Positions 8,271-16,144 of a DNA stretch of 23,076 bases are shown piece after piece. Position 1 is the stretch's first letter; every line of letters begins with the position of its first letter. The DNA is from Akkermansiaceae bacterium UBA6138 (GTDB taxonomy: Bacteria; Verrucomicrobiota; Verrucomicrobiia; Verrucomicrobiales; DEV007): the NCBI GenBank assembly GCA_002422425.1, contig DIVG01000086.1:1-23076 (forward strand), written 5' to 3'. The notes below the pieces were generated by a model. It was not told the DNA's origin and made no database searches. It was given only the letters and a program-made list of their open reading frames with translations. Position numbers and translations under genes: made by a program.

Positions 8271-8564
8271 TCAGGAAAGAATTCCGAGGATGTCGCTCTC
8301 GTTCACGAGAACGCATTCGTCGCCGCCGACCTTGACTTCGGTGCCGCCGTACTTGGAGATGAGCACTTTGTCGCCAACTTTGACGGAGAATTCGATGATC
8401 TCGCCCTCGTCGTTTTTGCCGGTGCCAAGTGCGATGACTTCAGCTTCCTGGGGCTTTTCCTTCGCCGTGTCGGGAAGGAAGATACCGCCGTCGGTTTTCT
8501 GCTCGTTGAGCTCGATACGCTTCACCAGGACGCGAGTTCCCAGGGGTGTGATTTTGGTAGCCAT
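8271..8564 (-). CDS. groS: Co-chaperonin GroES (10 kDa)
   Basis: A complete 97-residue GroES that caps the GroEL chamber. Seen: ITPLGTRVLVKRIE at the N-terminus, the mobile loop region EQKTDGGIFLPDTAKEKPQE, then GEIIEFSVKVGDKVLISKYGGTEVKV read as two strands, and LVNESDILGIL at the C-terminus. The ATG at 8564 (MATKIT) matches the family start; an upstream in-frame ATG at 8639 would add about 25 residues with no homology and is rejected. It lies between dnaK (159 bases upstream) and groEL (71 bases downstream), all on the minus strand. Confidence 0.97.
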   Translation of the reverse strand: MATKITPLGTRVLVKRIELNEQKTDGGIFLPDTAKEKPQEAEVIALGTGKNDEGEIIEFSVKVGDKVLISKYGGTEVKVGGDECVLVNESDILGILS

Positions 8565-8684
8565 GTGGTTAGGATTCTTGGTTTTCTTTTGTTTTGTGGT
8601 TGAAATTCCGCAGTTCGCTGGGCACGCCGCTGGTTTCAAAAATTAGCGGACTCAGGAGCGGGCCGACGACCTGCGGAAAGAGAA

Positions 8685-8713
8685 TCCCGATCCCCTGCGG
8701 GAGAGAATCGGGA
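8685..8713 (-). terminator. Possible terminator after dnaK
   Basis: TCCCGAT at 8685-8691 pairs with ATCGGGA at 8707-8713 around a 15-base loop that may itself pair (CCC/GGG). On the minus strand it lies just past the dnaK stop and is followed by a pyrimidine-rich TTCTCTTTCC. The tail is not a true T-run, so it may be a weak terminator or a processing hairpin between dnaK and groES. Confidence 0.4.
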
Positions 8714-8723
8714 AAAAGGGTTA

Positions 8724-10658
8724 TCAGGATTTGTCTTCGGTGACCTCTTCGAATTCGGCGTCGACGACGTCGCCTTTGGCGCGCTTCGGTTCACTCGCGT
8801 CTCCGTCGGCGTCGCCGGATTCGGTTCCGGCAGTGGCGCCGGGCCCGGCCTGCTGGGCGGCGGCGGCCATCTCGGCGAACTTGGCCTGAAGGGCGTCAGT
8901 TGCGGAACGGATCGCGTCGGTGTCATCACCTTTGAGAGCTTCTTCGACGACAGCCACAGAGGCCTCGATGTCGGACTTCGCGGCGGCGGGGAGCTGCTCG
9001 CCAAGTTCTCCGAGCTGTTTCTTCACCGTGTAAACGGCGTTGTCGGCGAGGTTGCGGACTTCGATGCTCTCAAGGCGCTTCTTGTCGGCCTCGGCATACT
9101 CCTCGGCTTCGCGCTTGGCTTTTTCGATTTCCTCGTCGCTGAGACCGCTCGAACCTTCGATGGAGATGTGGTGTTCCTTGCCGGTCCCCTTGTCTTTCGC
9201 GGAAACTTTGAGAATCCCGTTGCGGTCGATGTCAAAGGTCACTTCGATCTGGGGAAGGCCGCGGGGCGCCGCGCTGATCCCGTCGAGGCGGAAGTTGCCG
9301 AGCACTTTGTTGTCCGCGACAAGCTTGCGCTCGCCCTGACAGACCACGATGTCGACGGAAGGCTGATTGTCGGCCGCGGTCGAGAAAACCTGCGACTTTT
9401 TCGCCGGGATCGTCGTGTTGCGCTCGATCATGGGAGTGGCGATACCGCCCATCGTTTCGATGGAGAGGGAAAGCGGGGTCACGTCGAGAAGGACGACGTC
9501 ACCAAGCGAAGGGTCTTTCGAAAGCACCCCGCCCTGAATCGCGGCACCGACGGCGACGACCTCATCGGGGTTCACGCCCTGGTGCGGATCTTTCCCGGCG
9601 AGCGAACGGGCCGTGTCAACGACCTTGGGCATGCGGGTCATGCCGCCGACGAGCACGAGTTCATCGATTTCACCGGCAGTGACACCGGCTTCCTTGAGAC
9701 AGGCGATGACCGGCCCTCTGGTGCGCTCGAAAAGATGATCGGTCATCTGCTCGAGGGCGGCCCGGGTGAGGGTCTTCTGGATGTGCTTCGGACCGGTCTG
9801 ATCGGCCGTGATGAAAGGCAGGTTAATCTCGTAGGACTGGGACGAAGAAAGCGCGATCTTGGCTTTCTCGGCCTCCTCCTTGATGCGCTGGAGCGCGTCA
9901 GGCTGACCGCTCAGCTCAATGCCGGTGTCGGTCTTGAAACTTTCGACCATCCACTTGATGACGGTGCTATCCCAGTCGTCACCGCCAAGTTGCGTGTCGC
10001 CATCGGTCGCGAGCACTTCGAAGAAACCTTCGTCGATCTCAAGCACGGAAATATCGAAGGTTCCCCCGCCAAGGTCATAGACGGCGATTTTTTCCTCGCC
10101 CTTCTTGTCAAGACCGTAAGCAAGAGCAGCTGCGGTGGGCTCGTTCACGATGCGCTTCACATCGAGACCGGCGATCTCACCGGCGGCCTTGGTGGCGTTG
10201 CGCTGCGAGTCATTAAAATAAGCGGGCACGGTGATGACGGCCTCGGTGATGGTCTCGCCAAGCTTCGCCTCGGCATCGGCCTTGAGTTTCGAGAGGATCA
10301 TCGCGGAAATCTCCTGCGGGCTGTAGGTCTTCGTGGCTCCGCCGACTTCGACCTGGATGTGGGCATCTCCGTTGGAGGCCTTCACGATCGTGTAGGGAGT
10401 CTTCTTTTCATCGTCGGAGAGCTCGTCGAACTTGCGGCCAATAAGACGCTTGGCGGAGAAAATCGTGTTTTTCGGGTTGGTGATAGCCTGGCGTTTCGCC
10501 GCCTGGCCGACAACACGCTCACCATCCTTGGTGAAAGCCACCACGGACGGGGTCGTGCGGGCACCCTCTGCATTTTCCAGCACGACTGCCTGACCACCTT
10601 CCATGACGGCCATGCAGGAGTTCGTGGTTCCAAGGTCAATTCCCAAAATCTTACTCAT
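8724..10658 (-). CDS. dnaK: Chaperone protein DnaK (Hsp70)
   Basis: A complete 644-residue Hsp70. Seen: the ATPase domain start GIDLGTTNSCMAVMEGG, PAYFNDSQRNATKAAGEIAG, the NEPTAAALAYG element, the DLGGGTFDISVLEI phosphate loop, and LVGGMTRMP. The linker and substrate-binding domain start at DVVLLDVTPLSLSIETMGG, followed by the helical lid and a disordered Gly/Ala/Asp-rich tail ending in DVVDAEFEEVTEDKS, typical of bacterial DnaK. It folds and protects proteins using ATP, with DnaJ and GrpE as partners; neither is encoded in this window. It is the first gene of the dnaK-groES-groEL run. TGA is followed directly by an in-frame TAA. Confidence 0.98.
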   Translation of the reverse strand: MSKILGIDLGTTNSCMAVMEGGQAVVLENAEGARTTPSVVAFTKDGERVVGQAAKRQAITNPKNTIFSAKRLIGRKFDELSDDEKKTPYTIVKASNGDAHIQVEVGGATKTYSPQEISAMILSKLKADAEAKLGETITEAVITVPAYFNDSQRNATKAAGEIAGLDVKRIVNEPTAAALAYGLDKKGEEKIAVYDLGGGTFDISVLEIDEGFFEVLATDGDTQLGGDDWDSTVIKWMVESFKTDTGIELSGQPDALQRIKEEAEKAKIALSSSQSYEINLPFITADQTGPKHIQKTLTRAALEQMTDHLFERTRGPVIACLKEAGVTAGEIDELVLVGGMTRMPKVVDTARSLAGKDPHQGVNPDEVVAVGAAIQGGVLSKDPSLGDVVLLDVTPLSLSIETMGGIATPMIERNTTIPAKKSQVFSTAADNQPSVDIVVCQGERKLVADNKVLGNFRLDGISAAPRGLPQIEVTFDIDRNGILKVSAKDKGTGKEHHISIEGSSGLSDEEIEKAKREAEEYAEADKKRLESIEVRNLADNAVYTVKKQLGELGEQLPAAAKSDIEASVAVVEEALKGDDTDAIRSATDALQAKFAEMAAAAQQAGPGATAGTESGDADGDASEPKRAKGDVVDAEFEEVTEDKS

Positions 10659-10814
10659 ACTGAATCTGTTTTACTCTCTGGAAGTTCGTTATTGTTTTGA
10701 GAACGGGGGTTCTCCTGTTTCCTGATCCTCACCCAACGCATTCGGCATGCCAGACACCCCACCAAAACATAACTCGCTTGTTAACAACGAATTAAACAAC
10801 CTTTGCCGTCAGGA

Positions 10815-10845
10815 AAAATAGCCTGTCCCTGTTTCCCTGCGTCAA
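10815..10845 (-). promoter_or_regulatory. Possible sigma-70-like promoter for dnaK
   Basis: On the minus strand TTGACG (10840-10845) is followed, after 19 bases, by TATTTT (10815-10820). The spacer is longer than ideal. It lies about 155 bases upstream of the dnaK ATG. No CIRCE inverted repeat (TTAGCACTC-N9-GAGTGCTAA) is present in the gap. Confidence 0.3.
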
Positions 10846-10872
10846 TTTGGCTCAAAATCGCTGCAATAATGC

Positions 10873-10902
10873 GCCATTTTGGCGCAGGTGTGCCAAAATG
10901 GC
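10873..10902. repeat. Perfect 11-bp inverted repeat between the solute-binding gene and dnaK
   Basis: GCCATTTTGGC (10873-10883) and GCCAAAATGGC (10892-10902) are exact reverse complements around an 8-base loop. It starts 7 bases past the minus-strand stop of the solute-binding protein gene and lies just upstream of the putative dnaK promoter. It could be a terminator (but no T-run follows on the minus strand) or an operator for dnaK. Confidence 0.8.
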
Positions 10903-10909
10903 TGGACCT

Positions 10910-11710
10910 CTAATGAAAAATAAACGGCACGCCCATCTCCTCGAAAGCAGCCTTCTGCTCGGCCATGTAGCGGCCGGCGAGTTCGTCGAATTTCCCGGCG
11001 GCACGGTAGCTTTTCAGGAAGGCGTTCACCTGCCCGAGCAATTCGGAGTCTTCTTTGCGAAGCCCGATCGCCCAGTTCTCTTCGCGGACAGGGTTGAGGA
11101 TCGGACGGGTTTTGTCTTCGAAGCGCTTCCAGAACTGATAGATCGAGATCTGATCGTAGATAAAGGCGTCAGCTTTGCCCTGGGCGACCTCAAGGGCGCA
11201 GGCGGCCGCATCGTCGAGGGTGATAAGGTCGAGCCCGGGCATCGCTGCTCTCGCCCACTGGTGTCCGGTCGTTGCAAGTTTCACCGCGACCCTGTGGATA
11301 CCCGGCTTGATGTCGGCGGCGGACTGCAGAGCGGCATCTTTCGCCACAAGCATGCAGAGTCCGTTCGTGACGTAATCATCGGAGAAAGCAATCGCCGCCT
11401 CGCGCTCGGGCGTGCGGGTCATGGACGAGATGATGACGTCGATCTTGCCCGACTGGAGCGCGGGGATGATACCGCTCCATTCGACGTCGCGCAGCTCAAG
11501 GGGACGTCCGAGACCGGCGGCAAGGTCTTCGGCCATCCTCACACTGATTCCGTCCGGCTTATTGTCGGGGCCGCGCATCTCGAACGGCGGATAGGCCATC
11601 TCCATGCCCACGACAAGAGGTTTTATCGCATCCGGTTCCGGTTTGTGATCGCCGCAGGCACTGAGAAAGCAGGCTCCGAAAAGGACAGGGACGGCGATTG
11701 ATCGAGTCAT
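10910..11710 (-). CDS. Family 3 extracellular solute-binding lipoprotein (amino-acid type)
   Basis: A 266-residue periplasmic binding protein. It has a lipoprotein signal peptide with lipobox LSAC and acylated Cys19. The SBP_bac_3 fold is evident: VGMEMAYPPFEM at the start of lobe 1, ISVRMAEDLAAGLG, WSGIIPALQSGKIDVIISSM and TRTPEREAAIAFSDDYV, then lobe 2 with DAFIYDQISIYQF and AIGLRKEDSELLGQVNAFL. Family members bind polar amino acids or similar small ligands for an ABC importer, or serve as sensors. No permease or ATPase gene lies beside it, so it is an orphan here and must work with a distant transporter or as a stand-alone binding protein. Divergent from eboA with an 82-base gap. Confidence 0.88.
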   Translation of the reverse strand: MTRSIAVPVLFGACFLSACGDHKPEPDAIKPLVVGMEMAYPPFEMRGPDNKPDGISVRMAEDLAAGLGRPLELRDVEWSGIIPALQSGKIDVIISSMTRTPEREAAIAFSDDYVTNGLCMLVAKDAALQSAADIKPGIHRVAVKLATTGHQWARAAMPGLDLITLDDAAACALEVAQGKADAFIYDQISIYQFWKRFEDKTRPILNPVREENWAIGLRKEDSELLGQVNAFLKSYRAAGKFDELAGRYMAEQKAAFEEMGVPFIFH

Positions 11711-11792
11711 GAAGACACTTTCACGCCCCGGAAGGGAAACTCAAGACGTTTGACTAGGGGGGGAATCAATTCGACCGTTTCCCCCGATCCTC

Positions 11793-12692
11793 ATGCGCGA
11801 CCTGCTCCCCTCCATCCTCGCCGCCACCGCTCCCGAAGCCGCTATGATCTGGCTCGGCGAGACGATCCGTGAACAGGAGGCGGCTTTTCAAAAACGCCCC
11901 TTCTACTACGCCTTTAGCGGGGTCTCCCGCCATTTTGACAAGCGCGGTCTCATCGATGTCACGGACGAGCAGTCGCAAGCCCTGTCCGAAACGGTAGCGG
12001 GATTCTCGGTGAAAGGCTGGGACCAGTTTCGTCTTGCCCGGGTCGCCCTGCTCCTAACGCTCGGGAAACAGGACAAGGCCACCTTCCTCGAAACGATCGC
12101 GGCCCTGCTCAACACGGCCGACCTCCGCGAGCAGGCGGCTATTTACTCGGCCTTCCCGCTGCTGCCCCATCAGGAAAATCTCGTCGAGGCGGCGGTCGAC
12201 GGCCTGCGTTCGAATATCACCGATATTTTTGATTCGATCGCTCTGCAGAATCCTTTCCCTGCCGTCCATTTCACGACGGAGGCGTGGAACCAGATGGCGC
12301 TGAAGGCGATCTTCATGAGCCGCCCTATTTACAAAATCGTCGGGATTGAATCCCGTGCCAATCCCGACCTCTCCGCTGCAGTCTCCTATCTCGCCCACGA
12401 GCGTTGGGCAGCCGGACGCAAGCTCACACCCGAAGCATGGAGGCTCTGCACCAACCACGTCACCGATGAGATCGTCGCCGATCTTGAACATCTCCTCAGC
12501 GAGGGGGATACGACCGACCACGAAGCCGCCGCCCTCGTCATCGTGAGCAACGGATCCGGGCGGGTGAAGCACTTGCGGGAGAGGATCGAGGCGGAACGTG
12601 ACGCCATTTCCGGGGGCTCGCTGACCTGGGAGCGACTTGGCGAAAAATTGGAGTTCCCAACCACCCTGAACGGATCCCCCTCGAAAGCCTAA
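11793..12692 (+). CDS. eboA: EboA domain protein
   Basis: A 299-residue, mostly helical protein with the conserved EboA elements: NPFP at 153-156, WNQMALKAIFM from 165, a GIESRANPDL segment, the hallmark HERWAAGR at 202-209, and PEAWR at 213-217. EboA belongs to the ebo (eustigmatophyte/bacterial operon) cluster. In cyanobacteria that cluster is needed for export of a scytonemin precursor to the periplasm; the general role is thought to be in trafficking of a secondary metabolite, and EboA's biochemical activity is unknown. No signal peptide is present. Its stop is 13 bases before the next gene, a TatD-like hydrolase, so they are probably co-transcribed. Confidence 0.85.
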   Translation: MRDLLPSILAATAPEAAMIWLGETIREQEAAFQKRPFYYAFSGVSRHFDKRGLIDVTDEQSQALSETVAGFSVKGWDQFRLARVALLLTLGKQDKATFLETIAALLNTADLREQAAIYSAFPLLPHQENLVEAAVDGLRSNITDIFDSIALQNPFPAVHFTTEAWNQMALKAIFMSRPIYKIVGIESRANPDLSAAVSYLAHERWAAGRKLTPEAWRLCTNHVTDEIVADLEHLLSEGDTTDHEAAALVIVSNGSGRVKHLRERIEAERDAISGGSLTWERLGEKLEFPTTLNGSPSKA

Positions 12693-12705
12693 TATTCCCC
12701 TAAAA

Positions 12706-13611
12706 ATGAGATTTTTCGACTCCCACGTCCACATGGTCTCCCGGACCACCGATGACTACCAGCGCATGGCCGCAGCCGGCGTCACCGCCATCGTCGAGCC
12801 ATCTTTCTGGCAGGGGCAGCCGCGAACCGAAGCCGGAACATTTAAAGATTATTTCAACTCACTCATCGGCTTCGAGCGCTTCCGGGCGAGCCAGTTCGGA
12901 ATCAAACACTACTGCACTATCGGCCTTAACCCGAAAGAAGCGAATAACGAAAAACTCGCCGAGGCGGTCATGGAGTTGCTCCCGCTCTACATCTGCAAGG
13001 AAGGCGTCGTCGGCATCGGGGAGATCGGATTTGACGATCAAACGAAAGCCGAGGAAAAATACCTGCGCTGGCAGGCCCAACTGGCTCTTGAGGCGGACCT
13101 TCCCATCCAGATCCACACGCCGCATCGCGATAAAAAAGCCGGCACGATCCGGACCATGGACGTGCTCGAGGACGTCGGCGTCGATCCTGGAAAGGTCATT
13201 ATCGACCATAACAACGAAGAGACCGTGAAGGCCGTCCTCGACCGCGGCTACTGGGCCGCCTTCACGATTTACCCGCACACCAAGCTCGGCAACCAGCGCA
13301 TGGTTGAAGTGATGATGGAATACGGTGCCGAACGTATCGTCGTCGACAGCGCGGCCGACTGGGGCATCAGCGATCCCCTTGCGGTGCCTAAGACGGCGGC
13401 GCTGATGAAAGATCGTGGGATCAGCCTCGAACAAATCGAAAGAGTCACTTATTTCAATCCACTCGCCGCCTACGGCCAGAGCGGTCAGGTAAGCGAGCAA
13501 GACTGGGAAAACAGCGCAGGAATCGACCCGACCGCCCTTTTTGAGGGGAGCACTATCCTCCGCGGCGGCATGGATGTGGAAAGGGCGATGACGCAGTATC
13601 TGATCGAGTAA
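12706..13611 (+). CDS. eboB: EboB-type TatD-family metal-dependent hydrolase
   Basis: A 301-residue amidohydrolase-like TIM barrel of the TatD group. Candidate metal ligands are all present: H7 and H9 in FFDSHVHM, E106 in GIGEIGFDD, H137 in IQIHTPH, H168 in IIDHNNEE, and D214 in VVDSAADWG. The pairing with eboA 13 bases upstream matches eboA-eboB order in known ebo clusters, which distinguishes it from housekeeping TatD nucleases. Its substrate is unknown. Cytoplasmic, with no signal peptide. The remaining ebo genes (UbiA-like prenyltransferase eboC, dehydroquinate synthase-like eboD, xylose isomerase-like eboE, phosphatase-like eboF) do not follow; the next gene is convergent alanine dehydrogenase. 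Confidence 0.82.
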   Translation: MRFFDSHVHMVSRTTDDYQRMAAAGVTAIVEPSFWQGQPRTEAGTFKDYFNSLIGFERFRASQFGIKHYCTIGLNPKEANNEKLAEAVMELLPLYICKEGVVGIGEIGFDDQTKAEEKYLRWQAQLALEADLPIQIHTPHRDKKAGTIRTMDVLEDVGVDPGKVIIDHNNEETVKAVLDRGYWAAFTIYPHTKLGNQRMVEVMMEYGAERIVVDSAADWGISDPLAVPKTAALMKDRGISLEQIERVTYFNPLAAYGQSGQVSEQDWENSAGIDPTALFEGSTILRGGMDVERAMTQYLIE

Positions 13612-13640
13612 ATCTGCATCATCCCGGAAATTACCCGGCA

Positions 13641-14774
13641 TCAGGTGAAAGGCTTCTTCCACGGGAGATCGTGAGCTTCCCCGATCTCTTCGCGGGTCAG
13701 GACGCCGCGGAAGCAGTTGACGCCGCCAACCAGCTCGGGAGCACGGAAGCAGGCCGCCTCAAGCCCTGCGGTAGCGAGGAGTTGCACGTAGGGAAGTGTC
13801 ACACTGGTGAGCGCCTGGGTCGCGGTGCGCGCAAAAGCGCCCGGCATATTCGCCACGCAATAATGGATCACTCCCTCCTCCGTGAAAACGGGATTTTCAT
13901 GTGTCGTCGGACGGGTTGTCTCAATACAGCCGCCCTGGTCAACCGCGATATCGACAAGCACCGTGCCCTCACGCATGAGTCCGAGCATCTCCCGGGTGAC
14001 GAGCTTCGGTGCCCTGGCGCCGGGGACGAGGACCGCCCCGATGAGCAGATCGGTTCTCGGCAGAATCTCCAGTAAGGCGGACTCACTGCTGTAGAGCGTG
14101 CGTGCCGTCGGCATGGCGGTATCGAGCCAGGTCATCCGTTCACTGCTGACTTCGAGGATGGTCGTATCCGCCCCTATCCCGGTGGCGACTTTTGCCGCGT
14201 TGGTCCCGCAGGTCCCTCCGCCCAGAATAACAACATTTCCGGGCAGAACTCCGGGAACCCCGCCAAGGAGCGTTCCCCGCCCCCCCGCATGCTTTGCGAG
14301 GTAGTAGGCCCCGACCATCACGCTCATGCGACCGGCGACCTCGCTCATGGGCTCGAGAAGAGGGAGGCGACGCCCGATTTGCACCGTTTCATAAGCGATT
14401 GCCGTCGCGCCGGTCGCGATGAGAGACTCGGTTAGACGTCTGTCGGCGGCCAGGTGCAGATAAGTGAAAAGGATCTGCCCATCACACAACATCGCCACCT
14501 CTCCGGGCTGGGGTTCTTTTACCTTCACGATGATCCCGCTTCTCGAAAAAATCTCCGAGGCCGAATCGACGAGCTCGGCCCCGGCGGCAAGATATTCCGC
14601 ATCCGCATAAGCGGCACCGACCCCGGCGCCCGTTTCCACCAGAACGTCCACCCCCTGCCGGACCAGCTGTCTGGCCCCGCCGGGAGTGAGCGCTACGCGA
14701 TTCTCCTGGCTCTTGATCTCCCTCGGACACCCCACCACCCCGGCCTTTCGCCTTTCATTTTGACCGATCATCAT
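13641..14774 (-). CDS. ald: Alanine dehydrogenase
   Basis: A complete 377-residue NAD-dependent alanine dehydrogenase interconverting L-alanine and pyruvate plus ammonia in the cytoplasm. Seen: PREIKSQENRVALTPGG at the N-terminus with the substrate Arg26, VKVKEPQP with catalytic Lys86, YLHLAAD with catalytic His107, the Rossmann loop VVILGGGTCGTNAAKVA around 181-197, VDIAVDQGG with Asp279, and NMPGAFARTATQAL in the C-terminal part. These match the positions known in the Mycobacterium enzyme after a small offset. The start is at the first of two Met codons. The gene is convergent with eboB and divergent from the secreted protein gene at 14908. Confidence 0.95.
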   Translation of the reverse strand: MMIGQNERRKAGVVGCPREIKSQENRVALTPGGARQLVRQGVDVLVETGAGVGAAYADAEYLAAGAELVDSASEIFSRSGIIVKVKEPQPGEVAMLCDGQILFTYLHLAADRRLTESLIATGATAIAYETVQIGRRLPLLEPMSEVAGRMSVMVGAYYLAKHAGGRGTLLGGVPGVLPGNVVILGGGTCGTNAAKVATGIGADTTILEVSSERMTWLDTAMPTARTLYSSESALLEILPRTDLLIGAVLVPGARAPKLVTREMLGLMREGTVLVDIAVDQGGCIETTRPTTHENPVFTEEGVIHYCVANMPGAFARTATQALTSVTLPYVQLLATAGLEAACFRAPELVGGVNCFRGVLTREEIGEAHDLPWKKPFT

Positions 14775-14907
14775 GGCGACTATTTTCGTGCGTGTTTAGC
14801 GGTTCGACACGGCGCAAAGAGGGACTCTACTTTCGCATCTTTCCGATTTCCAACCCGGCGGACTCGCTTAGCTTACCTCCCCTTCCGAAAAGCCTCGGCC
14901 CTCCTCC

Positions 14908-16143
14908 ATGTTATCCGTCTTTCGTCGATTACACCAACCTCTGCGCGTGGCAGTGGCTGGAATACTCCTGACCCTGCCATTGCCACTCTCAATTGTAAAC
15001 GGCAACGAGCCGGGGACGCTTCTTCCCCCGGTTGAACGAACCATAACAAGCGGCCCGTGGGGCACCTTGGAATTCTACCCGATCCGTCTGGAACCGCCCA
15101 CGACGCAGTTGTGGAGTTCACTGTTCAATTCGCGCACCATTTGGAATTTCGGGATCCTCACAGAAACGGGCGCTCTCGCGGAGCTTGGCAAACTTGGATT
15201 CAGCGACGAGGCCCTCGACACCTTGCGTTCCCAGGGCGTCTGGGGCAGAACCAAGTCGGGCCTCGAGGTCATTGTTCCGGACTCGGTCGTCGAAGCGGTC
15301 ACCCCTGAGACCCGTGTCGCCCTCGCCGACTGGCTTCACGACAACAATTACGACTTCTACAACAGGATCATCATCAACATCGAGGGTGGTGAATTCTCCG
15401 CCTTCACTGAGGACAAGGTAGCCCCCCGGGTCCTCGCTTTGTTGAAATCACTCTCTTTTAAACGCAATAAAGTGCTGAGTTTCATGGACCTGCCTTATGT
15501 GATGAGGATGATCGGAGACGACGAAGAAGAGAAGGTCGATTTTATCAAAGTGATTCTTTCAACGAAAAGCCTGATGGTCCGCCTCGTCGTCGATGAGACA
15601 ACGGATCGCGAAGCTGTCGTCGCTTACTGGTCACAGGGTGGACGCACCTCGCGCATCGACTCGATGGTGAGGGGAGTCGAATCCACCGTGGGAGTGGACA
15701 AAATCGATATCGTTCATCTCCTCCCCCCCTTGCCGCGGCGATACCTGAACGCCTTTTCCAGAGTCAGTGACACTGGGGCGATCAACACCCCTGACTGCTT
15801 CTGGGCTTCGGTGCACTTCTTCCAACGGAATCCTTCACCGCGTATTCTTGACGCTCTCTCGCTCGAACATTATCTGGCCCACGATTTCATCGAGGTCGAG
15901 GTCGAGGGAGAGGGCGAAGGCGAAGCCGAACTTCGGTTTGGCGATCTCGTTTGTTTGATGCGCGGCGATGATAACTCGTTCCTTCACAGTTATGTGCATA
16001 TCGCCGATGACATCGTCTACACAAAAAACGGTGCCAGCTACGTTCACCCCTTTATTCTGGCCCTGAAATCCGACATGATGTCCCGATATCCGCAGGACGG
16101 GGCTCTCAAAACCCGTGTATTCCGCCGTATCCAGGGAAGTTGA
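14908..16143 (+). CDS. Secreted protein with NlpC/P60-like C-terminal region (paralogue 1, Cys present)
   Basis: 411 residues with a clear N-terminal signal peptide (basic start, then hydrophobic 13-30). I do not recognise a named family for the whole protein. Seen: a GPWGTLEFY motif after the signal, a helical middle, LMVRLVVDET, LLPPLPRRYLNAF, TPDCFWASVHFF with C297, an acidic Glu/Gly repeat at 329-341, and FGDLVCLM followed by LHSYVHIADDIVYTKNG with H360. The Cys-containing helix followed by a GDLV strand and an H-x5-IADD strand resembles the core of NlpC/P60 (papain-like) peptidases. Catalytic Cys297/His360 is inference. A close paralogue follows one base after its stop. Divergent from ald. 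Confidence 0.6.
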   Translation: MLSVFRRLHQPLRVAVAGILLTLPLPLSIVNGNEPGTLLPPVERTITSGPWGTLEFYPIRLEPPTTQLWSSLFNSRTIWNFGILTETGALAELGKLGFSDEALDTLRSQGVWGRTKSGLEVIVPDSVVEAVTPETRVALADWLHDNNYDFYNRIIINIEGGEFSAFTEDKVAPRVLALLKSLSFKRNKVLSFMDLPYVMRMIGDDEEEKVDFIKVILSTKSLMVRLVVDETTDREAVVAYWSQGGRTSRIDSMVRGVESTVGVDKIDIVHLLPPLPRRYLNAFSRVSDTGAINTPDCFWASVHFFQRNPSPRILDALSLEHYLAHDFIEVEVEGEGEGEAELRFGDLVCLMRGDDNSFLHSYVHIADDIVYTKNGASYVHPFILALKSDMMSRYPQDGALKTRVFRRIQGS

Positions 16144-16144
16144 G

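Noticed and set aside
9168..10700. 510-codon open frame antisense to dnaK
   Set aside because: Same reason: mirror of the dnaK coding sequence, with no recognisable domain or ribosome binding site.
10862..10876. Sigma-54-like element TGGCGC-ATTA-TTGCA (minus strand)
   Set aside because: The spacing between GG and GC is 9 bases rather than the required 10, and it is partly inside the 11-bp inverted repeat.
16115..16144. GTG start at 16115 for secreted paralogue 2
   Set aside because: It would overlap the previous gene by 29 bases and place ten extra residues before the signal peptide; ATG 16145 has a better ribosome binding site.
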